A DNA stretch of 64,000 nucleotides, from contig JAYGXS010000002.1 of assembly GCA_036362985.1 (NCBI GenBank), positions 5,491,408-5,555,407 of the forward strand, read 5' to 3'. This document shows, piece after piece, positions 25,301 to 37,300 of this stretch; within the stretch, counting starts at the first letter, position 1; the number at the start of each line of letters is the position of its first letter. The DNA comes from Ligula intestinalis. Taxonomy: Eukaryota > Platyhelminthes > Cestoda > Diphyllobothriidea > Diphyllobothriidae. The notes below the pieces were generated by a model. The model was not told the origin of the DNA. It did no database searches and was given only the letters and a program-made list of their open reading frames with translations. A program made the translations under genes and the position numbers.

Positions 25301-28300
25301 AAAACACACTCCGCGAAACTGGATACCCCAAAATGTTCATCCTCCAAAACACCAAGGAGCGTGTCACAAAGGCTGCCGTTGCAACGGCAGATAAGAAAGA
25401 TTTATCATAAGACTGCCTTTTCTAGACGACGCAGCAAGTGAACTAGTGAGGTGACGTCTAGGGACAGCACTCACAAGTGCCTTCCCAGCGGCAAACCTAC
25501 GCGAATTCTTCACAAAATCCCCCCTCTTACGGATGCTGGTAAAGACCGACTACCGTTGCAAGCCACATCCATGTGCGTGTATTCATTTACCTGCTCCTGT
25601 GCGGCGGGATATATTGGCAGAAAAACGCAACGTCTGGAAAAGAGTATACACGAACATACACTAGCCTAACTTGACAGACGAGAAAATCAATCGATCTCAA
25701 GCTCAATTCTCGCACACTTGGTCGATACAAACCACCAGGTTGACGCGAGGGAGGTCTTTCAAGTCATATACTGGGCTCCAACACACTATTCTAAAGGCCT
25801 GCGCAAACGGGTGCTCGCCACAGCCGAAGCAGTGGCAATCCGTTTAACAAAGCCCGCTCTCTGTTGTCAAAAGACGCTAGTGGCCGCAGTCTGCTTACTC
25901 TGGCCTACTTCCACAGTAAATACGGTGTCGCCAGGACAGACGCCCTCACCAACTACACATGCGAACACTGAAACCCCCCCCCCTTCATCCCCCTTCTTCT
26001 TTGCTTGTCGGACCCAATGCCACCACTTGGCTAGAACTTGCATGCGTGAGACGAGGGAAAACCACGATGAGTTAGTAAACCCCCCACCCTCCTCCCCCCT
26101 ACCCCGCGAAATATTTAGGAACTACATTACCTATAATTGACCATTTCTGTCCTTGAATTGTACTGTCTGGCTGATGAATAGCCGAAAACATATGTTTGCC
26201 AACATGAATTCTCAATTGTAAAATGGGAATATTTGCGGAATTTCTTACCATTGTCAGGTGTTTATTCATAATACAGCGTATCTGCCTATTTATTAATGCT
26301 GCCTATACTTCGTAAAATATGTTCTGCATCTATTTCAATATTTTTGACAACTATGTGACTTTTCCCTCAAACAGTAGACGAAAACGTACTTTTCCTTACA
26401 CAGGATGTATGCAGGGCACAGTGATTAAAGTTTGAATACGAGTGTAACAGTCACTAGGTTAGAAAATTATTCGGCAATTTAGCAACATTTTTATCACCGA
26501 AAGCTACCCTTTCTTTGACTTTACAATTTAAAGAAGGCATATAGTTGCTCTGAAACAAGTACGAGAAATAATTTTTTCGTGTATGTTTTCCATAAAATAC
26601 ATTTGAATTTATAAAGACTGTCAAAATCAACGATAAAAGGGCATGCTACTTAAGTGGCCAGTTTTTACAATATATACTTTTTGTTTCTAGTCAGAACGAA
26701 ACTCGTGAAAAAGCCCGCAGCCTATCATGACGGAACAAAATTTCAGAATAGACTACACAATTATCAGTTTCACAACCTAAGTCGATAGCAATTAGCTAAA
26801 GAGTATCGATGTTTCGCTTATGTCGAAATGTGGTGTGAATGTGGTGTACATGTGTATAAGTTGTTTCGGTAAGGATGCCTTAATGCAGTTTAAGTAACAT
26901 TACTAACTACTTATTTTTTCTCTTAGTTTTTTATTTAGTTTTATTAGTTTAAGTTTAGTTAATTACGTTCAGTTGCAACTACCGTGATGTTTTAAATGAA
27001 CCCTCACCGTTGTTCCTTTATGTATTACGTCCACTTATCTGACCTGTAAAACATTTTACTCAGTCAAACTTATTTTCTGTTTTGTACGCCTAGAGGAGCG
27101 TGACAGACTGTTTAAGCTCTGTTTACCTTATTCTCTATTAAGAGATACGCGTTTTTATCATTCCATTTGTTTCTATCTCATCATTTTCGGCTGATAAAAA
27201 TAATACTACGGTCAGCGTTTCATCGGAGCCCTGACAGTCAGTTTGCTTTCGTTGATTAGGTCACAGTAAATTTAAGGCCCTTTACTCATTTGGTCATCCA
27301 GCTTCAAAGCTGTTGACTTCATTAAATGTAATATACTAGTTTAGTTCAGTATATTTAGGGTAGTAGGCAATACCTTTGAAGATCCTACTGAAAACAGGAT
27401 GCATAAAATACTCAAAATGAAATATGTTACTATAAAATAGTAAGAACCACTTACATATGCAGTACTGTTTTTTATCTGTATGTATGACCGAAGCGTTGGT
27501 GTCTTCTAACAGTGCTTTCCTATGCGTATGAACAGTATCTGTTAACTAAACATACATATGTATAAATTCAGTCACTTTTGTCTGTGACAGTTAAAGTTTC
27601 GGAAGGCAACTAGTGACCTCATTACGTGCATTTTAAAGCGGTTGTTCCAACTGTAGTTTTTTTTTAAACGAATACAGTTTCCGTAAATTTTCTTAAGCAA
27701 GGGGAGGGATTGCACTTGCAAGCTGACTGCATTAAAAGCCCCATGCAAAAGGTTGCGCCACAAAACAGTCCTTACCATGTCCAAGCGACGAGATTCCGTC
27801 TCCTTTAGCTTTCTGTGCAGGCAGTTAATGTTGTCTTCACGATCACTGGAGAACTGTTCAATTTTTATTCTTGCCTCTTCCAGGCACGAAAACGGGGGTT
27901 GATTTCCTTCCTGAAAATGGCATGCAGAGAATAGAAGAAATAAGGAATGGCCGTGCCCTGCATCGGAAATATAAGGTTAAATAACAATACAAATAAAAGT
28001 GTGAAGAGCAAAGCAAATTTTCCCAGTCCTCATTTTCTTAGCATCACCCAGTGGTTAGTGTTTCTTATGACTAACACCACAGGTTACTTTAGCATAATTA
28101 GCTGCACTTAAATAACTAAAAGCTTAACTATATTAAAACTTAATAAACTAATAACCAAATAAGATAAAAAAACTACGACAAAATAATTAGTCATTTACGT
28201 ACAGTAAACTATGGTATTGTTCATAAGGAACCCTTACTACCCAAAGGTATGCAGAAAACTTAATTCCCTCCCTACTCCACCCGGACTGCTACCAGAAGGC

Positions 28301-31300
28301 TTTAGATCATACTAGCATCAGCTGATTAGATAATTGCACGAGAAATTTAAGACAATCAAGGCTCACCTGCTGAATGAAATTGGCCATAATCTGGTCAGCC
28401 ACCCGACGACTGCTGGCGAATTGCTCCGCTGCCACTTGGCAGGCTTCGCCAATCTCCTGCTCACATTCCTTGAAGTAAAGAATCATACAGATGTTACTGA
28501 GATCACCATAGAGAAATGAATGTCTAACGGGTCAAGAATAATATGAAAGGGTCTAAATAGTGTTCTGCTTAGATCACTACAATCATCAGAAATTTATTAG
28601 GGTTTTACCTGGACTTCTGTTGGTGAGTCTTGTTGAATCGTCGATTTTTATTCGCGACAGGGTGTCGGCAACCACGTTTCCTTATCCGAAGGTGCAATGA
28701 ATGATGCAGAGAAAACAGTACGGTGAAGTCGACATGGAATTTCGTTAGGAGGTTTTCAGCCATATCCGAAGGTTATGCGTGGCTGGATCACATCGCGGTC
28801 ACTGATTTGTTGGAGATATAAGTAGTGTTGTGCTAAGAATCCTCCAACCATCATACAGAATCCCAAGTTGCAGGTAAAATAATGAATGCGCCAGTGAGAG
28901 GGATTTATTGTGCATGCAATTCGGAGTTGCTGCCTAAGACCGTAGTAGCCACTGGCAGAGCCAGGGTAGGCGTTAACTGCCTCCAGTCGCACCTGAGAGA
29001 GAGTCTGAGTGTATGTGAGAGTTGGCAGAGGCAGTTGCCCCTACAGGACTGTGGAGCAAATTCCAGTTATGTTTGTTAGGGGCAAACCTAACGAACAGTC
29101 TTAATGGTGTCCTGATTACTAATCCAACGGTGCACTATCGATCGGTATAAGCCGCGCGAGTGATGAGGTCGATCAAGCTGCCGTCCATGATTACTGTTCT
29201 GCGCAATCACTCTGTCCAGCCCGACAGTCAGTCAGAATGTTTCCCCACAAGGACACACTTTGATCGGTCCAATCTTGTATGCTTTGCTTGCTATAAGTAC
29301 TCTGTATTAGGTATGGAAAAAATTTTCTTCTTTTGTGCCCTTCCTTGTTGTGTTCTTTCTTGGGGGCTCATAGAAGGTGTAGTTAGATGGTGATATCGCA
29401 GCTTTAGCTACATTTACAACAGTGTGTGATTAGTGTGTGGCATTGCCCGATGGGTTTTTTCGTATAGAAACTCCTGATGAAGCGGCCAAGGGGCGGTATA
29501 TTCAAGTGGTCCTTTGACAGCCACGATTTTTGGACACGTGTGTGCGTACATGTGTGTGCGAGTGGAAGTCGGTCAAGGGTCTTCAGGACAACCAGTCGGA
29601 AAAGGGCTGCCTGCAAAGATGCATGACGTTAGGGCAGTGAAAAGAGACAGTATTGTTGACTGTCTGCCGCAAGTAACCTTATAAATAAGTGTGCTGTGTA
29701 TTCACCTTATACGCCCTAAGAACCGAGTTCGCTATTTCGATAGAAAAATTGTGGTCAAAATTCTTCTTGTTCCAGTTGTGATACAGTTTACGCACTACCC
29801 AATGACTGAATGGGTTCAAAACATTTTTACGCGACTAAATACTCTCACCGTTGCACCTGGCATTGACTGGAAGGCTGCCTCCGCCGATTGATTTGAAATA
29901 TCAGTTGACCAGCAGCTTCTACGTACAACTGGTAATTTGCTTCATATCCGACGTGTCGATTTTCCGACGAGTGTTCATAAGGGCCAGCAAATGAACTGCC
30001 CCGACCTTGTGAATTGTTTACCTCCACTAGGTCAGAGTGACCACCTAGTTATCCTATGGGAATACACGTTTTTGCTTACCAAACCGTAAGATCTCCGACC
30101 AAATATTTGGTAGATTAAACATGACTTTTGTTTTTAAGTGATTGGGCATCCACACTCTCCGCCAATATAAACTAAGCATGGAAACAATTTATAGCGATAG
30201 TCCACAACCTCATCACCAACAAGTACTCAATCCTGCGCAGAAGACAAACGAAGGTTTCTCGCTGGTTGATGCCATCCTTACCGAAGGTAGTTAAGAAGAG
30301 TATGCTTGAATCCCACAAAAGTGCAAAATTGCAGAGAAACCGGATCAAAACTCCAATGACCATTGATCGGCGGATCTTCAAAACGTATTCATTGAATCAA
30401 GCCATGGTCAATTTGAAAGACTTTAGCAGTGATAAACGACAGAGCACGTAGAACAAAGATCCGTTCTCACCATTGCAAACTGTAAGGGGGATGGAAGTCT
30501 AAATAGATAAGGATAAGATTGAACATCTCCTTAAGTCCCTTCCATCCGTACAACAGAACCCGACTTTTTCCCACCCAATTCTGAAGACACAGGAATACCT
30601 CACATTGACACGGTCCTCTCCAATGAAGAAATATTTCTGGAGGAGTTGTTAAATTTGAAAAAAATCGAAATCCTCAGGTTCCGATGCAATACCGGCTAAG
30701 CTGCTGAATGAGCAAGCTTCTGAAATACCCAAGTCGTTGGCCTTACTCTTCCAGGCGTCATTTGTTGCTGGATGCCTATCCTCCGATTAGATTTCCGCAA
30801 CCACCACTCCACTATTCAGAAGTGGAAGTTAAGCAGTGAGTTTTACCTCCATTTAGTGCAAACTCATGGAGAGAATCCTTAAGGAAACGCTGATAAAGTT
30901 CCCTGAGCAGAATTATCTCGCTTCCGATGCCTAACGCGACGATAGGTGAGCACCCTTATCCTGTTGTTAATATATTTGGTAGCGACCGACAGGACAGTGA
31001 TTAAAAAAACCCGGGAAATTGTTATATTTGTCTAAGTATAGCCATTAAACAAGAATTGGATCCTTCAGGCTTCCTCTTCTTTGTCGTCTATGTCATTCTG
31101 CCTATAATACCATCCGCTTTGAGGCTATTTTCGTTTCATATCCATTCTCTCGCCATGTAATTGCAGACATCAAGGACTGGTGCAGAACTTTCAATTCAGA
31201 ACCCCTCGAAAACCTGCATCTCTATAATTTAAATTCTTACATCACGGACACGCGCCTAAGCAATTTTGGAATAGGCCTTAACACTAACTTTTAGTTAACT

Positions 31301-34300
31301 TTAATACAATTTATTATTAATAGCGTATATAACGGTGTTTTACCTCGCGTATTATTGTCAGTTGCGTTCTCCACTCATCCATAGCGACCGCGTGCTTTTC
31401 TATTCGACGTCGAGTTAACAACATGGACTTTTCTGAATCCACTTGTGACTTCTTTGGTTCGTCATTTTCAGTGCTGCGAGATGTGCTAACCGGAAAATGC
31501 GACAATTCAGCAACAAGTTCAATCTCTCTTGCACACTTTTGATTTCCAGAAGGCTTTTGCGTCTGCCATACAAAGATAAAGATTTTGGTTTTATGAACAC
31601 AAAAATTGACTCCAGTTAAGGGGTGAGGTATGTCGATGACTGAAAGACCTAGTGACAGACTAAGGAAACGTTTGCTCCCATGCTATATTCGGCGCATAAT
31701 GCCATAGAAAGCAGTCCTGAGGAAGAAACAGACGCAGGAACACTAATTTTGAGTTAGTATGTCCGCAAACGCAGTGGAGAGTAATGGCTTAGTCCACGGC
31801 AACTTAAACCAAACCAACAAAATTAGCTTAACTGAAGCTAAAGTTTCCTACTTTTATCATTTAAGTAAATAGTTATTAGTATTATTCTGGGTCAAGTGTC
31901 ATATCGCGGTTTTACCTCCACTGCTACTTAAAAATGTACTGAAACAGCTGCGCAAAGTTAAAAACGAATCTGTTTTTCAAAAAACGCCACAATTCAGATG
32001 TCCAAGGTATAAGGGTATCTAGCAATTTCATATTTTAAGGTCTAACTGTTTTTAATCATAGGAAAATGCTATCACGCAAGTGTTTTTTCTCCTTCAAAGG
32101 GCAGGCGAGAGGCAAATATTAAAATGTCGAAGCAAACGCGTTTATTTTATGAACGCTCGTGCAGAGAGCCTACGGGATACTAAACAGGCATGACCTCTTC
32201 GATACGGCTCTGCTAGAAATCCCAGACTTGAAATGATAACGTCTCGCGATCATGGATACTACGGCAGTTCGATGCCTCCGTCCTGAAAACGAGGCCGATA
32301 CTTTATAGATATGAGTACGGCAGTTGATCTAGCTCACTTAATATCGTAAACTGATTCTGAGTAGGATGCTAAGCATACTTTTTATTCGTCGTATGGCTTT
32401 GAGGATCGGAAAGCCTTTTACTAAAGAACGCTATTTGTTCAACTTGATCTACTGAATAAAAGCAGGTGGGATTTTAAAAAACTCGGAAGTTCCAGATGTC
32501 CAATACATTTTCTATGCTATCAGATATAAAGGTAGAAAACCTGCTTTCATGGCTTGCGCTAAATGGTCGGATGTACGCTTTTATAATTTGAAATTCTTGC
32601 TTAATCTAAAACATCAATACCTCAAAACATTCACAATGATTCCATTGCGAATGTCGTGGGGTCGTATGGGGTAAGTGTGAAGCGCGCTCCTCAGGTTCAC
32701 GCACACCTGATTTTCGGGGAGAGGACGGGCGGGGCATTTCAGAGAACAAATAAGATCCCAATAGTTATGTTAAATAAAAAATTAGGAGGGCAAGTTAGAT
32801 CGCGTACTCAAACCTAGGGAGAAGAGACTGAAATGAGCTTTAATATCATTGCTAATCCCCCGCCCGACCAACGGTGAACGCGTGTATGTAGGAGGGGTGT
32901 GCCAAAACCTCGGGCGAGGTAAATGTGAGGCATTTTACAATGTTATCGCGAACACCAACTAGGAAAAAAGTTTAACAAAGTACAAAAGTGGGGAGATTAT
33001 GTAAATCACCCTACTTAAAATGTCTAAGTAAGCGATAATTCCCGTGGTTAGCTCAAAAGGCCAAATTTCCTTAGTTTGCTGATTTTAGCAATTATGGAAT
33101 GCGATTGCCTTCGAAGAACCGCTCTACAGTTTAATGCCATCAGCAAATCCCAGCTGGATCGATGGATGGCGTGTCGAAACCCGGAAGATTATAGGTAATT
33201 CAACCTACTTAAAAATTTAGGTAGGTGGCTACAATACATAAGGCCATTTCACAGACCTCAGGACATAACCCTACCAAACATTCTTATTATTAATATTTAT
33301 TTTGAGAAGCGTGCAGCCTTGTAGGAGTAGCATTATCTTGCATAATCTGCCTGCAGGACGTACTGACTTTCCACAGACATATGAGTATCTCAGTCTCCAT
33401 CGTTATAATTGTCCAAACGTTTTGACTATTTACCGATCACCGCTGTGCGCCAGACATCTGCAGCTGTTGTTTGTCGCTCAGTGGTACAATCTGCGACAGA
33501 AACCGGTCTAAAGCATTACGTCGCAGACGATCTTGCATGTTTTTGCACCGTTCATGTCTGAGCACCCTAGATAGACAAATTCCATGCATTAGGAAATTGC
33601 TCTTCCCGGGTTTCAAGTGTTCGAAAAGATAGAGTCGGGCGTCAAGGTGGGGGTGTGCGTGCTCGTGTCTGACAAATCCGTAAACCTTGCGGGCAATAAA
33701 GAGGCAATATGGCTCACCGTTAGAACGCCGGGGTCACAGACACTTGGCATAATGGTGGTCTACCGTCCACCGTCTAGAAACCAACAGTCAGACACTAGTC
33801 TGATAGAAGGAGACAAACAATTTGCTACGACATCCGATGTCATGATCATGGGAGACTTTAACGCTCACCATATCGACTGGAATGTGAGTTCTACGCCGAG
33901 CTCAAAAGTAAATTTCGATTGATTACTCCGGTACACAGTACAGGCACCTTTCCTAACACAACACGTCTTATATTCGATCATACTACGCATAGGGGAACAA
34001 GCCAATTGCTTAGACCTAGTAATTACCAGAGCGTTTGATAGCATGGACATCGTTAAATGTTTACCACCTCTCGGAAAAAAGTGATCACGTAGTGCTACAT
34101 TGGGAATATTCACTTTTCTCTGTGCCCGATCGTAGTGCAGTAACCATACGCAACATCTGGAGAGGGGACTTTACACAAATGCTAACCACAGTGAGCGGGA
34201 CAGACTGGAACGAAATATTCACCGGGTGCGTTCTCGATAATTGGTCGGCATTTAAAGCCGTATTACACGGACTAATTACCTATTTCTGTCCTATCACGGT

Positions 34301-37300
34301 AAAGAAAGTAACAAATAGGCCTTGATGGCTAACGCCGACGCTAAAGAGGGAACTAAATCTCAAAGGAAGGATGTAGAAAACCTATCTCAGAGAGAGCAAA
34401 CTAGAATCGCACAATGAGTATAAGGCGCAGAGAAACAGGGTTAAGAGCCTGATACGAAATAGCTGCCAAAACTTATAATACGCCGTGCGGTAGGAAACCC
34501 AGAGCTTTTCTACAGCTACGTTAGACAATGCACTTGAAATAGAGACCCTATTCCTCTGTTTAAAAAAGACGACGGTGTAGAAGTTTTCGAGATTAACGAA
34601 AAGGCAGAATATCTTTCCTGCTTCTTTCAGTTGGCCTTTACGAGAGAGGCTGAGTTCACCGCTGTAAACTACAGTGCGGGTGAGATCCAGACCACAGACT
34701 CAGTTGCAATCACGGAATCTACCGTTCTGCGACAACTTCTACAGCTCAAAGAATCGAAGTCGTCAGGTCCGGATGAGATACCTGCAAAGCTGTTAAAAGA
34801 GCTGGCCATAGAGTTGGCGATACCTCTGTACCTACTCGTCGGAGTTTTTATTACTACTGGACAAGTGCCGCCCGATTGGAAGGCAGAGTGGATTTCACCA
34901 ATCCACAAAAGTGGGAGCCGGGCAACCGCAAATAACTACTGACCGGTCGGCCTCACCTCAATATCCTGCAAGCTCATGGAACGCATAGTCAAACGCGATC
35001 TTATGCACTTTTTGGAGCAACATCAACTTCTTTCTGACAAGCAGCACGGATTTCGCAGGGGAAGGTCTTGCTTGACCAACCTGCTCTGTGGTCTAGAACA
35101 ATGGACCCGAGCGATCGATGAAGGGAATACGATGCATACAGTCTTCGTAGACTTCAAGAAGGCGTTTGACACTGTGCTTCATTTTACGTCTCTTATACAA
35201 GCTCAGCCGTATAGGGGTAAGGGGCAACCTTTTACAGTGGATCGCAAACTTCTTGACTGGTCGTACCCAGACCGTATGGATTGGCAGACAGCGGTCGGCG
35301 GAGGTAGCAGTTGAGAGCCGGGTTCCCCAGGGTTCTGTTCTTGGCCCTATCCTCTTCCTTATATATATTGATGACTGCATAAGCAGACTTGACTGCGCAA
35401 TCGTAATGTTTGCTAATGACCTAAAACTTTGGAAGGCCATACGCAACCAAGACGATGAATTAAATCTTCAGGCAAATTTGCATCGACTGGAGCAATGGTC
35501 GATCCTTTTGCTCATGCCATTCAATGTGGCCAAGTTCAACTGAATGCGATTCAGTAGAACCAGCACTGCGCCTCGGAGGATGTATTACCTGAATCACACG
35601 CCGCTGCTAGATGTAGAGGCTCGGAAGGACCTGGGGGTGTGGTTCACGCCTTCACTGAAGCCATCAATTCACTGCCTGAAGGTGGCGCAATCCGTAATTT
35701 GGAGCTTGTATCTAATCAAGCGCGCTTTTACTAAGTTTGATAAAGTTGCATTTGGCAAGGTCTTTGGCACGTTCGTGCGGCCCCAAGTGGAATTTGCCAT
35801 CCAAGCCTGGAGACCTTGGACAGCCAAAGACCGAAAAATCTTGAAAGCGTACAAAGACGCGCAACAAAGTTAGTACGAAGCAAACGGAGCCTCCCTTATG
35901 AGACGGGATTGGTAAATCCTGCCGTGTTTCCTCTGGATCTCAGATATCTACGCGGGGACCTTATCCAGGTATTTCACATGCTGCGTGTACAGGATTGCTG
36001 CTTCCAAACAAATGATTCTTTGAGCAGGCCACCACCTCTAGGCTGCGATGACACTCTCTCAAATTACGTGTGACTGGGTAAAGACTTGACGCAAGAAAAT
36101 TCTTTTTTTCGAAGAGGGTAATCCAGGCATGGAATGCTTTTCCTGCGGAGATTGTCATGTCCCCACCCATGGAGGTTTTCAAGTCAAAACTTGACCACTA
36201 CTGATTTAATGAGTGCCGTCGAAATTAAGTGCTCTGAATCCAAACAGGAAATGCTACAAATAGATTCTAATAGTAAATTTTAAGAAGTATTATTATTATT
36301 TAATGAAAATGCGTTTAAAGCCGTATTAGCTACCCGACATCTTTGCTCTCTATGTGAACTGCGCTGATCGCGTCTGAGATGGCATCTACCGCACCTTAGG
36401 TCCTAGACTACGTGGCCCTGTCACGTCCTATCTCATATCAACCTAAAAGCCAACTGCTAACGACGTGGCGGGTTCCTCTGCTCTTGACACAGCAAGGGCG
36501 TATCATGGTCGCATCTCCGGTTCTTCGGGACGTTCTCGTGACTCTGAGGTCTCCTACTCGTATGGCCCTTCGGATGTAGATATTACTCGCCATAGACGCC
36601 ATGGCTACCGCCAACATTCACAGAAGCATCCTGTTCCTATCATTTACATACTTTCCCCCACGAGCGATGGTTTTTCTCCTAAAAAGCACAAATGACATTC
36701 CATTTTGAATTATGAGTCATGCCTTAGGCGTTTTTCACTGGCTGTTCTTCTTGCTCAATTACACTGCTGGCTCGTGTTAACTGAGTATGAGTGTATTACT
36801 TGAAACAAGCAAAAAGTCGTCTGCAATTTTGTCAACAACTTCTTTGGAAGGCTCGGCTGTGCCAATGCATTTCTTAAATACTGTGTACCAAGAGGGAGTT
36901 CAAAGGCGTTTGCCTATATTTCCTTTAATAAACTTCACTTGACTTGACTATTCATTAAGTAGTACTTATATTTTTCTACTCTTCATGAAACTCTTTGATT
37001 TCAGTGGTACTCCTAGATTTTTTGACCGAAAAGATCCACGTGAACGTAGTTGCTCTCATTGATGGATTCAACCATTCGATTATTTTCGCCTTTTCGCGGT
37101 TCAGAACTACTCTTTATATTTTCTAAGCCATTTCTTTATTGCGACTGTAAGGAATAGCATAACATATACCATTAAGCCGTTCGCTTAGACTTCGATGAGT
37201 TTTCTAGGAAAACAGTCAATTGGATACTGAATCTTTTCAATGTTACCGTACGACGAAATTAACACGAATTCATTAAAAGTGGTACATTTGAGTTGGAAAG

